64,000 bases of DNA, from assembly GCA_964462685.1 (NCBI GenBank), contig CAYWYR010000012.1:1-64000 (forward strand), given 5' to 3'. Origin of the DNA: CAYWYR01 sp964462685 (GTDB lineage: Bacteria; Bacteroidota; Ignavibacteria; Kapaibacteriales; UBA2268). This document shows, piece by piece, positions 54,314-64,000 of the stretch. Numbering within the stretch: the stretch's first letter is position 1; each line of letters starts with the position of its first letter. The notes under the pieces are model-generated. The model had not been told where the DNA came from. It worked only from the letters and a program-made list of their open reading frames with translations, and ran no database searches. A program made the position numbers and the translations under genes.

Positions 54314-54426
54314 TTCACACCTTCCTTAATATTTTTGATTTCAGATTTTAGTTTATCGTTTTCTTTTTTCAGTTCTATCATGTGCAGGGTCAGCTCTTCT
54401 ATCTTTTCGAGCATAATTACCTGCAT
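54310..54426 (-). CDS. Coiled-coil mini-ORF, copy in cassette D
   Basis: 38 residues (MQVIMLEKIEELTLHMIELK...), almost identical to the last residues of the head-gene product at 62618-63880 and to the mini-ORF at 59683-59796. It begins at the MQVIMLEK junction and its stop overlaps the lipoprotein start (ATGA). Either a duplication scar that serves as a translational leader or a short real peptide. Confidence 0.5.
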   Translation of the reverse strand: MQVIMLEKIEELTLHMIELKKENDKLKSEIKNIKEGVK

Positions 54427-54441
54427 GTTGCTTATTGTAAA

Positions 54442-54472
54442 GATAGCCGAGGTTATTAAACCCCGGCTGATC
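54442..54472 (-). terminator. Hairpin between cassettes C and D
   Basis: On the minus strand GATCAGCCGGGG pairs with CCTCGGCTATC around an AT loop; only a short T run follows. It follows the cassette C protease gene and is repeated at 59812-59842. Confidence 0.5.
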
Positions 54473-54477
54473 TTTGA

Positions 54478-54747
54478 TAGGTTGTGTCAATCGAGTTTCA
54501 CGAACTGTTCGGAGTATGTGTGTTTGCCGGTTTGCAGTACGATGGAGTAGGTACCAGCCGGGTATCTTGATATATCGACCTGCTGTGATAGTGTGGTTGA
54601 TCTGGATTGTAAGCCGTTATATATGTCCGCTAACCTTCGGCCCATTATGTCGACGATGTATGCGGTGACTTCCGCGCCCTCTATAAGCCCGCCAAACGTT
54701 ACTTCGATACTCTGGCTGGCAGGGTTCGGTGAGATTGTGATGGGGTT
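54478..54747 (-). repeat. T9SS-tail repeat, copy C
   Basis: About 270 bp nearly identical to 57138-57408 and 59847-60117. It encodes the last 85 residues of the protease plus the stop and a few bases beyond. By eye only a few substitutions are seen across the block, far fewer than in the adjoining catalytic regions. Confidence 0.9.
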
Positions 54748-56460
54748 TGGCTGTACTGGTTGTATATTATCCTCGATATTTATACCGAGTTTTGGATAGC
54801 CTGCACAAACATTAGCATTATGTTCACTCCAGTTATCACTTAGTAATACGATATCGTCACAATCCGGCTTTTCAATAAATGCTCTAAACTCAGAACCATT
54901 CTTGATATGAGTACAAGGTAGAATACGAACTTCTTTCCCACCTTGTAATTTTAGTTCGGCACCATTTTCTACCCTATAAGGCCCTATTTGATCACCGCCA
55001 ACAGTGTAATTACTATAAGCTTTTTTATGCCAGTTTTGTCCAGAGCTAGCAGTCAATCCAAACTCTAGATGTTCATCTTTATAAATTCCAGTTAATGACA
55101 TTACACCGCTATTGATAGGATCCAAATAGTCTTTAAGCCTGGTTTCCAAGCTTCCATTTCCATCCCAAGCTCTGGATATTCTGCCGACATGCACTCTATC
55201 TTGGTTAGAGCAAGCACCTACGTATGGAGAAGAAGAGGATTGAATACCTATTACAAGATTTTGACTATTATATAATGGACTACCAGAAGAACCCGTTTCA
55301 ATAATACCACTGTTAGGATCTATAACATACTGATAGTCGTTGAATACTGACGGCAGTGAAGTACTACCTGTAATCTTCATAACATCACCCCTAGGATGGT
55401 GTAAAAAATTAGTTGTATTCATATTATCTAATGCTCTGTCCCATCCACTAAAATATGCCTTTTCAATACTTTGATTGCCAAATTTGATTGGGTCAAGGAG
55501 TTCCATTAACACAAAATCTGTTCCGTATGTATAGTCATGCCATCCACTTTTAAACTGTGCACCATTATATAACTCTGTACTTTGGGTTTGATTGCTGCCA
55601 CAATTATTATTCCAATAAAAGAACTCAAAAGTAGTATAGAACTGCATATAAAGCTTCTCTTGTGAAGAAAGGTTATAATCTGTACTGCCATGTGTATCAA
55701 AACAGTGAAAGGCAGAGAGGATATATGGTGTAAAATCTTGACGCGTATTATTGACTAAACTACCCGAACAACTATAAGTTAAAGAACCTGCGTCTACACT
55801 AATCTTTACTATAGAGTTTTTCTCTTTGCATAATGAATTGCCCTGAATACAATTCACATCTATATTGCAATTATTTGAAGCTCCATAACTTGTTTTTAGA
55901 TTGTTTTCTAAAGCATTGCTATTATCATATGGGTTAATGATTATTTTATCTATGGACATTTCATTTAGGCTAGCATTAATATCCCTACAGTATTCTATTA
56001 TAACGTTTTTATTATTTGATACTGGAACAAGTAATTTCTTATTCCATCTTATGCTTTTATAGCCTAGGGAATTATGTATAAGTTGTTCATTATTATCATA
56101 AAATGATATAATGTCATCTTTATCAAATGATTCAAATGATATTATAAAACCACAACTATTGTAGTCTTTTAATTCTATTTTATACCTTATAATATGCTTA
56201 TCTCCTACAGTATCTTTTATAGAAACAATTTCATTCTTATAGAGAGGTATATTATAGCCTTCAAAATTTATATCAGTATTAACCTCGATTTGAAGACTAC
56301 GGATACTATCAATACGACTTTCTAAAGATAGTTTTTTAGGCTTCAAATCATTGATAGGTTTTAGTAATGAGTCATTTGAAAAACTAAAAGGAATTATTGT
56401 ACAGAAGAGTTGATTTGAACAAAAGATGAGTAATATTAGAAAGAAAGTGTAATATTTCAT
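54487..56460 (-). CDS. Trypsin-like serine endopeptidase with T9SS tail (cassette C)
   Basis: 657 residues. Signal peptide, about 200-residue prodomain, then an S1-type protease: catalytic His252 in LSAFHCFD, Asp315 in YGTDFVLME, Ser394 in TGSSGSPLYN, as in lysyl-endopeptidase-like enzymes. A bar-like spacer (ENGAELKLQGGKEVRI...FRAFIEKPD), related to the stacked-strand domain in the two neighbouring proteases, precedes the type-A sorting domain (ITISPNPASQSIEVTF...YSEQFVKLD). Exported across the outer membrane by T9SS. Its start overlaps the lipoprotein gene by 4 bp. Confidence 0.9.
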   Translation of the reverse strand: MKYYTFFLILLIFCSNQLFCTIIPFSFSNDSLLKPINDLKPKKLSLESRIDSIRSLQIEVNTDINFEGYNIPLYKNEIVSIKDTVGDKHIIRYKIELKDYNSCGFIISFESFDKDDIISFYDNNEQLIHNSLGYKSIRWNKKLLVPVSNNKNVIIEYCRDINASLNEMSIDKIIINPYDNSNALENNLKTSYGASNNCNIDVNCIQGNSLCKEKNSIVKISVDAGSLTYSCSGSLVNNTRQDFTPYILSAFHCFDTHGSTDYNLSSQEKLYMQFYTTFEFFYWNNNCGSNQTQSTELYNGAQFKSGWHDYTYGTDFVLMELLDPIKFGNQSIEKAYFSGWDRALDNMNTTNFLHHPRGDVMKITGSTSLPSVFNDYQYVIDPNSGIIETGSSGSPLYNSQNLVIGIQSSSSPYVGACSNQDRVHVGRISRAWDGNGSLETRLKDYLDPINSGVMSLTGIYKDEHLEFGLTASSGQNWHKKAYSNYTVGGDQIGPYRVENGAELKLQGGKEVRILPCTHIKNGSEFRAFIEKPDCDDIVLLSDNWSEHNANVCAGYPKLGINIEDNIQPVQPNPITISPNPASQSIEVTFGGLIEGAEVTAYIVDIMGRRLADIYNGLQSRSTTLSQQVDISRYPAGTYSIVLQTGKHTYSEQFVKLD

Positions 56461-57014
56461 ATGTTCGATTCTCCACTTTTGATAATATGAAATACACCAT
56501 TATAATTTTTCGGAAGTTCGATAACTAAATTTACCCAATATGACGCATAAAACGTATATACTGGTACACCTATAGGTAAGGGTGTAATTATATTTACAAA
56601 AGCAATTGAACCACTTGTTAGATTTATGTACATTTTATAGGAGCTTACTCTCATATCCTCACTGCCATCAAATATCAGTAAGTATTGGTTGGAGTCTAAC
56701 TCTATTTTCCTTTCAAGGTTGAATATATTATCCAATGAATCAATAGTATTATTTGATTTGACAAGAATTGTACTATAAGGTGGATGTCTGTATTTTTTAT
56801 AATTACTATCCCTCATCCAAAACCTATGTGCGGCACCAGGTGTCCATACGGAGTCCTCTTTATAATCCTCATATTCCACCCAATTAGTATCAGCTAGTAT
56901 TTCTGCATAAGTAGGTGTTATGTTTGTGGTAGTATTGCCAGTTTGTGTAGAGGCTGTGTCTTCGCATGATAGAAGTGCTATAGCTAGTAAGCAAGTTAAA
57001 ATTAGGTTTTTCAT
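56457..57014 (-). CDS. Lipoprotein partner of the trypsin-like protease (cassette C)
   Basis: 185 residues with leader MKNLILTCLLAIALLSCED (lipobox LLSC). The first 12 residues match those of cassettes A and B, but the mature body is unrelated (WVEYEDYKEDSVWTPGAAHRFWMRD...). Stop and protease start overlap by 4 bp (ATGA). A fresh promoter region (57015-57100) lies upstream, after a terminator. Beta-rich; candidate inhibitor or chaperone of the co-encoded protease, by position only. Confidence 0.72.
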   Translation of the reverse strand: MKNLILTCLLAIALLSCEDTASTQTGNTTTNITPTYAEILADTNWVEYEDYKEDSVWTPGAAHRFWMRDSNYKKYRHPPYSTILVKSNNTIDSLDNIFNLERKIELDSNQYLLIFDGSEDMRVSSYKMYINLTSGSIAFVNIITPLPIGVPVYTFYASYWVNLVIELPKNYNGVFHIIKSGESNI

Positions 57015-57100
57015 TATTTGGTTCCTTTTATATTAGCTGTGTTTTGATTTGAGGGGTTAGAAGATAGTAACATATGATGAGTGAAAGTTACAATATGCTA

Positions 57101-57132
57101 AAAAAAAGCCAGGGTTTGTGTGCCCCGGCTGG
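57101..57132 (-). terminator. Rho-independent terminator after cassette B protease
   Basis: Minus-strand AGCCGGGG and CCCTGGCT form a stem around CACACAAA, followed by T7. Confidence 0.8.
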
Positions 57133-57137
57133 TCTTT

Positions 57138-57408
57138 GATAGGTTGTGTCAATCGAGTTTTACGAACTGTTCTGAGTATGTCTGTTTGCCGGTTTGCAGT
57201 ACGATGGAGTAGGTACCAGCCGGGTAACCTGATATATCGACCTGCTGTGATAGTGTGTTGGTTCGGGATTGTAAGCCGTTATATATGTCCGCTAACCTTC
57301 GGCCCATTATATCGACGATGTATGCTGTGACTTCCGCGCCCTCTATAAGCCCGCCAAATGTTACTTCGATACTCTGGCTGGCAGGGTTCGGTGAGATTGT
57401 GATGGGGT
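57138..57408 (-). repeat. T9SS-tail repeat, copy B
   Basis: About 270 bp nearly identical to copies C (54478-54747) and A (59847-60117); encodes the sorting tail of the metzincin. Confidence 0.9.
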
Positions 57409-58834
57409 GGACAATAGATGGGTTAATATAATCTTCATATAAACCAAGTTTGTTAGAAGAATTACAGTGTAACGCCTCAATCTTGGCATGAAATTCGGTT
57501 GCTTCTTCTGCGTGAAAACCATCCTTTAGTCTTATTTCATCATATGCCCTAAAGTCTACTTCAGAATGAGCTGGACTTATTACGCTGTTTTGACTGTTAG
57601 TTTCAACTACACCATAGGCAGATATATCAATATAATCAAGATTACCTACATCGATACTATTAACGATTTCCCAACCTTTAATATCATCGAAACTATTTAT
57701 CGTATTATTTCTCTCTTCCAAAACTCTTGCATTATCCTCTACAAGATAAGTACCAAATGGTGAATTGTTTATAAATAAATCAGGATTTGAAAAGGTATTT
57801 ATTCTTCTATAGTTACAGTGATTCCTATAAGCCATTACTGATCGTTTTAAAGTTATTGGATCACCGCAATACCCATGACCATATGAGTAATGTTGGTTTT
57901 GATTGGATTGCTTGTCATGTTGACATCCATAATTATGACCTATTTCATGGGTTGCTGCATAAGAAGATAATAAACAAGACCAAGTGTAATGGGTTGATAC
58001 AATCGAAAAGCCTTCAACATAGCTCGAATTTAAATATGCGATTCCGCAAACCGATGTAATTTCTTCAAAAAGCATTACTAAATCAGCATTAGTATTTATT
58101 CTTTCTTGCAATACATCGTCCATTATTCCATCTGAATTAGCGAGTCTATTTAAATCTAATGCACTATCTTGGCTACTGACATATTGGGTTTCGTAGGTTT
58201 TAGCTAATTGAAATTCAATATCTACATTGCTGTTCTCAAAACCGCTATTTATTGTTTCGATTGCTCTCTTTATTGCGTGAATTAAATTGTCTTTACCATT
58301 AAAATCTGATATGGCTTGTGGTGTGTAAGCAGCTAAAATTCTTACCTTGCATTCACCCGATAATACATTTGTAGCCGTAGTATTGATTCTAGATGTAAGA
58401 TCAGTATCAAAGTTTTCTGTATCGACAACTCCACATTTAAAATCAACTGAATCAACCTTAACTGCAAAGTAATTCGAACTCATTATATTTATTGAATATT
58501 TATCATCTCCAAACTCTAAGATTCCATATAAAATATCATTTCGTTTATAAAACTTACCGCTAGTTTTGTTGTCTCCAACAAAATCGAAACCACTTTCTGT
58601 GTAATGTATATAGCCTTTTGACAGAACAGAATCATTTAATTCTACAGTCAACAATTGGTCTTCATTATATTCTCCAATATTAATGGGGTAATATATTTTA
58701 TCTGCTAAGTATGAAGAATCTTGTTGAGTGAAGTCAAATACTATTTTATCGGATTTGACTATAAAATCACCAAAAGAAATGTATGCAGGAAATATAAGCA
58801 ATACTAAACACATAAAGCATTTAATCTTTGACAT
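57149..58834 (-). CDS. Metzincin-type zinc metalloprotease with T9SS tail (cassette B)
   Basis: About 561 residues from ATG 58834, which has GGAGG just upstream (ATG 58861 is also in frame). Signal peptide and prodomain to about 160, then a reprolysin-like catalytic domain with the zinc motif HEIGHNYGCQHD near 296 and Met-turn SVMAY. A stacked-strand spacer (YDEIRLKDGFHAEEATEFHAKIEAL) and the type-A sorting domain (ITISPNPASQSIEVTF) follow. Exported by T9SS. It overlaps the end of the emfourin-like lipoprotein gene by 14 bp, so the two are translationally coupled. Confidence 0.9.
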   Translation of the reverse strand: MSKIKCFMCLVLLIFPAYISFGDFIVKSDKIVFDFTQQDSSYLADKIYYPINIGEYNEDQLLTVELNDSVLSKGYIHYTESGFDFVGDNKTSGKFYKRNDILYGILEFGDDKYSINIMSSNYFAVKVDSVDFKCGVVDTENFDTDLTSRINTTATNVLSGECKVRILAAYTPQAISDFNGKDNLIHAIKRAIETINSGFENSNVDIEFQLAKTYETQYVSSQDSALDLNRLANSDGIMDDVLQERINTNADLVMLFEEITSVCGIAYLNSSYVEGFSIVSTHYTWSCLLSSYAATHEIGHNYGCQHDKQSNQNQHYSYGHGYCGDPITLKRSVMAYRNHCNYRRINTFSNPDLFINNSPFGTYLVEDNARVLEERNNTINSFDDIKGWEIVNSIDVGNLDYIDISAYGVVETNSQNSVISPAHSEVDFRAYDEIRLKDGFHAEEATEFHAKIEALHCNSSNKLGLYEDYINPSIVHPITISPNPASQSIEVTFGGLIEGAEVTAYIVDIMGRRLADIYNGLQSRTNTLSQQVDISGYPAGTYSIVLQTGKQTYSEQFVKLD

Positions 58835-59294
58835 AACTCCTCCACTTGTCATTAATCTCATTTAGAAATTTAAGAGCCTTAGAATCATCTGATAGCAGGT
58901 CGATATGCACTGTTTTGACAGTATCTGAATAATATGCGGAATATTTGTAGAACCCACCATCTGCAATGTCATTCGATTGATATCTATCATCGAAGAGCAT
59001 GAAATTATTCATTTTTACTATATCAACAATACTATCATACTCAGATTTAGATAGTTGATTAGTTTTTCTAATATCTGTTGTGTCATAGTCAGGAGAAGTT
59101 AATTGATAATCGATTAAATCCTTTTTAATATATACTTTAGTTAAGTTGTAAAAAGGTTTATTGTTTTCAGAGCTGACAACTATCGAATCTATTATATTAT
59201 AATCAAAAGAATCGTATATAGATGCTGTATTAGTAGTATTATCTTCGCAAGATAACAATGCCATAGCAATTACGAAAGTTATTATTAGTTTCAT
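58821..59294 (-). CDS. Lipoprotein with emfourin-like pattern, partner of the metzincin
   Basis: 157 residues. Leader MKLIITFVIAMALLSCED (lipobox LLSC). The mature part has LSKSEYDSIVDIVKMNNFMLFDDRY...IADGGFYKYSAYYSDTVKTVHIDLLSDDS, close in pattern to emfourin, a protein inhibitor encoded beside thermolysin-family proteases: L-x-L...F...DG-x-Y, then hydrophobic strand, then a helix (KALKFLNEINDKW). If right, it would be an inhibitor of the adjacent metalloprotease, held at the cell surface. Similarity was judged by eye only. Start overlaps the upstream lipoprotein by 4 bp. Confidence 0.6.
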   Translation of the reverse strand: MKLIITFVIAMALLSCEDNTTNTASIYDSFDYNIIDSIVVSSENNKPFYNLTKVYIKKDLIDYQLTSPDYDTTDIRKTNQLSKSEYDSIVDIVKMNNFMLFDDRYQSNDIADGGFYKYSAYYSDTVKTVHIDLLSDDSKALKFLNEINDKWRSYVKD

Positions 59295-59683
59295 GGCTTT
59301 ACCTCCACCTGTATATCTTTTAGCAATGAATCGTTTAAATAAACATCATATAGCCCTATCTTGTCGATAATAAAATTATAAGAAATAGTGTCCCACCAAG
59401 GAGATGTAATACTATAATCATCTGTAGGACACATTTTAAAACGATTATACAAACGAATATCATTTCCATCAATACTGTGGCTGATGGTATAAGTGTGCTC
59501 GATACTACCATTCCTTATAATTTTTATTAGAACCTTATCATTAACTTTTGTCGATGTGTCAAAATGAATAATCGAGTCATTTTTAGTATAACCTTCAGTA
59601 CATTGCTTTTTACTTGCAGTAAAAGGATTGTCACAACCAAACATTGCCATAGCAAGTAAGCATGTTAAAATTAGATTTTTCAT
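59291..59683 (-). CDS. Small lipoprotein of cassette B (same family as cassette A)
   Basis: 130 residues. Leader MKNLILTCLLAMAMFGCDN, one change from the cassette A leader. The body shares landmarks with the cassette A lipoprotein: SK..C.EG, LYN...C, and IG.Y....ND.L.KD. This marks a family (predicted beta-sandwich). It is coupled at both ends: start overlaps the mini-ORF stop, stop overlaps the second lipoprotein start by 4 bp. Role unknown. Confidence 0.72.
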   Translation of the reverse strand: MKNLILTCLLAMAMFGCDNPFTASKKQCTEGYTKNDSIIHFDTSTKVNDKVLIKIIRNGSIEHTYTISHSIDGNDIRLYNRFKMCPTDDYSITSPWWDTISYNFIIDKIGLYDVYLNDSLLKDIQVEVKP

Positions 59684-59796
59684 TATTTGATTCCTTTTAT
59701 ATCTTTGATTTCAGATTTTAGTTTATCATTCTCTTTCTTTAGCTGTATCATGTGCAAGGTCAGCTCTTCTATTTTTTCGAGCATTATTACCTGCAT
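59683..59796 (-). CDS. Coiled-coil mini-ORF, copy in cassette B
   Basis: 37 residues (MQVIMLEKIEELTLHMIQLK...), nearly identical to the last residues of the head gene. It has no full upstream gene: sequence before the ATG is unrelated to the head gene. The TAA shares one base with the lipoprotein ATG (TAATG), the same junction as in cassette A (62618). Confidence 0.5.
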   Translation of the reverse strand: MQVIMLEKIEELTLHMIQLKKENDKLKSEIKDIKGIK

Positions 59797-59811
59797 GTTT
59801 CTTATTGTAAA

Positions 59812-59842
59812 GATAGCCGAGGTTATTAAACCCTGGCTGGTC
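59812..59842 (-). terminator. Hairpin between cassettes A and B
   Basis: Minus-strand GACCAGCCAGGG pairs with CCTCGGCTATC around an AT loop; same element as at 54442-54472. Confidence 0.5.
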
Positions 59843-59846
59843 TTGA

Positions 59847-60117
59847 TTAGGTTGCGTTAATCGAGTTTTACGAACTGTTCGGAGTATGTGTGTTTGCCGG
59901 TTTGCAGTACGATGGAGTAGGTACCAGCCGGGTATCTTGATATATCGACCTGCTGTGATAGTGTGGTTGATCTGGATTGTAAGCCGTTATATATGTCCGC
60001 TAACCTTCGGCCCATTATGTCGACGATGTATGCTGTGACTTCCGCATCCTCTACAAGCCCGCCAAATGTTACTTCGATACTCTGGCTGGCAGGGTTCGGT
60101 GAGATTGTGATGGGGTT
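59847..60117 (-). repeat. T9SS-tail repeat, copy A
   Basis: About 270 bp nearly identical to the blocks at 54478-54747 and 57138-57408; encodes the sorting tail of the subtilisin. Confidence 0.9.
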
Positions 60118-62229
60118 GCCATTAGAAGGTTTAGTGTTTACGTTTGGAGTATTATCTACTGTAAATGATCCTTCCTTGTAAGTGGTGGTTGTACATGATT
60201 GTATCTGAGCTTCTAGATATGAACCTTCTGTGATATGGAAACCATCAGTTAACCTTATCTCGTTCCCGGCATAAAAGCCGACTTCAGCATCCTGATCGAT
60301 CAGTGCTTCAGCGGTAATGTTGTTGCTAGCATTGTAATCTACAACATCAGCGTCAACATTAAGATATATAGGTTCGTCGATAGTAAGGTTAGAAGCACAT
60401 GGTATGCCTAGAGTGGTGTAGGCAAAAACTACACTTTGAGGAGTGGCAGGTTCATATCCAATATTATATGAGGATATCTCATGAACAAAAGTCTTTAATG
60501 TAACTTGATTTCCGCTCCTAGAAACAACTTCACAATAGCCAGTCTGATGATTAACATTTGCTTGCGACCACCCTAATGAAGCATTTGTTGTCCTTGCCCA
60601 TATAAAACTATCGCTTAAATAATCAGGTAAAGTAATTGTTGTTTGTACTTCATGTATTTTACCATAATAATGACAGTGTGTAGCCAATGGACCTGAACCT
60701 CTATAACATAAACCTTGGCTTGGAGAGCTTGAGACTATATTCCCCCCAGTAGCTGTATGATGAGTCATAACCCAAGGATCGTTCATCATTTCCAAAGCTC
60801 TACCTGCGTTTATTCTACCATGACCTAATTGGTCATCATAACCTGGCAAAGTATTAGAATTAACGTCGTCTGCAGAAACTTTCAAAAGCCATTCAACATC
60901 GTTATGGTGCAAAATTCTATTTTGGTCATGTGCTTCAGATAAAATCAAGGCTGCGACTCCAGCTACTACAGGAGCTGCAGCAGAAGTACCATTAAAGGTT
61001 GTATAGTCACCCAAATCCCTGCCTGCAATACCTACCCTATCGGTAGTAAAAATATTTTGAAGAGCCCCTGGTGCTACAAAATCTATATTTACGCCAAAGT
61101 TTGATGATTCAAATTGAGTAAAAATTGCTCTGTTGTCATTTTGATCTGAAGCTCCGGTCGCCAAAACCCAATTTTCATGCATATCCGCAGGGTAAAAGGG
61201 TGTATCAACTCCATCATTTCCTTTACCAGCAACTACTACTACATTATTAGAAACCGCAGTGTATACTGCATCAAGCATTGAGTTGCTAAAGCTATATTTA
61301 CCAAAGCTTAAGTTTAAAATATGGCACCCATATCCTGAAGAAAGTGAAGCATCGATAATAGCTTCATTAATCAAGCTGCCTGACCAATTTTCACCTTTAT
61401 CGCTAATTTTAAGTGCAAATAATTGACAGCCAGAACTGATGGTTCCATCTCCTCCTGCTATTCCTGATATCCCTTGGCTGTTGTTTCTTAAACCACCTAT
61501 TATACCTGCTATAGGGGTTGCGTGATTGTCTGTAGGTGCATCTGAAATAGGATCCGAATCATTATCATAGTAATCCCATCCACCCCTGATTTTTGCACCT
61601 GATGTTCCGAAAGCACCATTTCCTAGATCAAAGTTATTATAATCGATTCCATTATCAACAATTGCAACTTTTATATTAGGCTTACCTACGTTAAAATCCC
61701 AAGCTCTCTCTAAATCAATATCAGAATCATTTAACTGCTCAAATCCTCTCTGCCTGAAAAATTCAGGATCATTTGATGGTGTTATACATTGACTATAAAA
61801 ATACGATGGTTCACAATACTTAATAATATTCAAAGTATTGAGACTATTTATTAGTCTAGGCAGATTGTTATTCGGTTCATCTAATATTATAACAGTAATA
61901 TCCAATAGATGTTCAAAATTGATAGTATCTCCATATCGTGAAACTGATATCATGTCTTTTATTATTTTTTTTCTCATCAATTTTCTTACTTTTGTTTTTC
62001 CACCTATCGTAGATTTGAGTAATGTTACATCTTCAAAATATTTAGTATCATCTGATACTTCATTAAATATTTCTGATATTTCAAACAACCTATTTTGACT
62101 GTTAAGAAATTCCGAATTTAAAACACCTTGCTTAAATGCTATAATAAATTCATTATCTGAATACGATTTTGTCTGGGTTAAAGATTTTACTGTGCACGTC
62201 AAGATAAATAGGATTAATAGTATTTTCAT
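59857..62229 (-). CDS. Subtilisin-like (S8) serine protease with T9SS tail (cassette A)
   Basis: 790 residues. Signal peptide, a propeptide to about 160, then the S8 domain: Asp192 in VAIVDNGID, His236 in DNHATPIAG (HAT rather than HGT), Asn near 338 in KGNDG and Ser416 in FNGTSAAAP. A linker and a stacked-strand domain (YAGNEIRLTDGFHITEGSYLEA) follow, then the type-A sorting domain (ITISPNPASQSIEVTF...). Exported by T9SS. Start overlaps the upstream lipoprotein by 4 bp. Intact and full length. Confidence 0.95.
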   Translation of the reverse strand: MKILLILFILTCTVKSLTQTKSYSDNEFIIAFKQGVLNSEFLNSQNRLFEISEIFNEVSDDTKYFEDVTLLKSTIGGKTKVRKLMRKKIIKDMISVSRYGDTINFEHLLDITVIILDEPNNNLPRLINSLNTLNIIKYCEPSYFYSQCITPSNDPEFFRQRGFEQLNDSDIDLERAWDFNVGKPNIKVAIVDNGIDYNNFDLGNGAFGTSGAKIRGGWDYYDNDSDPISDAPTDNHATPIAGIIGGLRNNSQGISGIAGGDGTISSGCQLFALKISDKGENWSGSLINEAIIDASLSSGYGCHILNLSFGKYSFSNSMLDAVYTAVSNNVVVVAGKGNDGVDTPFYPADMHENWVLATGASDQNDNRAIFTQFESSNFGVNIDFVAPGALQNIFTTDRVGIAGRDLGDYTTFNGTSAAAPVVAGVAALILSEAHDQNRILHHNDVEWLLKVSADDVNSNTLPGYDDQLGHGRINAGRALEMMNDPWVMTHHTATGGNIVSSSPSQGLCYRGSGPLATHCHYYGKIHEVQTTITLPDYLSDSFIWARTTNASLGWSQANVNHQTGYCEVVSRSGNQVTLKTFVHEISSYNIGYEPATPQSVVFAYTTLGIPCASNLTIDEPIYLNVDADVVDYNASNNITAEALIDQDAEVGFYAGNEIRLTDGFHITEGSYLEAQIQSCTTTTYKEGSFTVDNTPNVNTKPSNGNPITISPNPASQSIEVTFGGLVEDAEVTAYIVDIMGRRLADIYNGLQSRSTTLSQQVDISRYPAGTYSIVLQTGKHTYSEQFVKLD

Positions 62230-62617
62230 AATATCACCTTAATAGTTTTATCCTTTTGTAGAGTATCATTGACAAAAATCTGATAAAAGCCAATATTGGT
62301 CAGTTTTATATTGTAAACTATCGGCTCAGACATCATATCCAACGGATTATAGGCATTTAGGTCTCTACAGTCCTTATAACTGTTATAAAGTAGTATTGAA
62401 TCTGTTTTTACTTCGTGTCTTGTGTTTATTATATAAGCTGATGGATAATGGCCATCGAATTCAATAACAGCGATACTATTAACTGGAATAATAGAATCAT
62501 AGGTCAAAATTGAATCTCTCATTAGACCTTCCCTGCAATCGTTTTTACTTGATATAAAAGGATTATCGCATCCAAACATTGCTATAGCAAGTAAGCAAGT
62601 TAAAATTAGGTTTTTCA

Positions 62618-62618
<1 letters not shown>
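62226..62618 (-). CDS. Small lipoprotein of cassette A
   Basis: 130 residues. Leader MKNLILTCLLAIAMFGCDN with lipobox FGC, followed by PFISSKNDC. It shares spaced residues with the cassette B lipoprotein (C.EG, LYNSYKDC, NIGFYQIFVNDTLQKD). ATG shares one base with the head-gene stop (TAATG); its stop overlaps the subtilisin start by 4 bp. Tight coupling suggests matched expression of lipoprotein and protease. Function unknown. Confidence 0.75.
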
Positions 62619-63909
<1,291 letters not shown>

Positions 63910-64000
63910 TTTCTTTAAGTATCTCATATCATAACTCCTAAAAGTTTTTTTGGAAATGTTAATTACCTTTATATATTATACAATAATTACATTATATCAA

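Overview
The window comes from a Gram-negative member of the Bacteroidota/Chlorobiota (FCB) group. Three secreted proteases end in type IX secretion (T9SS) type-A sorting tails. There are many LolCDE-type lipoproteins, outer-membrane beta-barrels, a LolC/E permease, DUF3078 and OmpA/thrombospondin-3 proteins, and most start codons lack a Shine-Dalgarno sequence. A Kapabacteria/Ignavibacteria-like lineage is plausible, but that is inference. A run of 100 N at 7077-7176 is a scaffold gap that truncates one gene on each side.

Layout. 0.2-8 kb: S-adenosylhomocysteine hydrolase, an ECF sigma factor with a coupled membrane protein (candidate anti-sigma), a lipoprotein, an alpha/beta hydrolase, a PqiA-like protein, an MDR oxidoreductase, and the gap with partial DsbA-like and beta-lactamase-like genes. 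8-18 kb: DEAD-box helicase, a sigma-54-dependent response regulator, MiaE with a STAND-like ATPase, a LolC/E permease, and envelope barrels including an OmpA-like protein. 18.1-22.5 kb: a decaying accessory island with intergenic direct repeats, a DUF4160/DUF2442 pair whose DUF4160 gene has an in-frame stop, a barrel gene with an in-frame stop, a lipoprotein gene broken by an exact 17-bp tandem duplication, and an antitoxin whose toxin is reduced to a stub. 22.5-31 kb: deoxyhypusine-synthase-like enzyme, then a three-gene envelope operon (possibly GldM-like protein plus two barrels) and a VWA-OmpA fusion. 31-53 kb: mostly housekeeping genes, including pyrE, fmt, a YrdC-family protein, anmK, a SRAP protein, a sirtuin, SufE, an unusually long RpoN, a COG0523 GTPase, gmhA and citrate synthase, plus large secreted M28 peptidases.

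53.5-63.9 kb (minus strand) is the most unusual region. It is a tandem array of cassettes, each with one or two small lipoproteins overlapping, usually by 4 bp, a T9SS-exported protease: a subtilisin, a metzincin, a trypsin-like protease and a truncated remnant. The cassette ends are near-identical: the lipoprotein leader, the sorting-tail DNA, and copies of the 3' coiled-coil end of the head gene. The interiors, meaning lipoprotein body plus catalytic domain, differ. One lipoprotein resembles the emfourin family of metalloprotease inhibitors and sits next to the metzincin, which suggests a protease/inhibitor (effector/immunity-like) cassette system. The head gene begins with a (CT)13 tract inside its signal-peptide codons. 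At 13 units the only good start codon is out of frame; at 12 or 15 units it encodes a complete signal peptide. This looks like a phase-variation switch at the head of the array.

No rRNA, tRNA, CRISPR array or insertion sequence was recognised. All family names come from motifs read by eye, with no database search.
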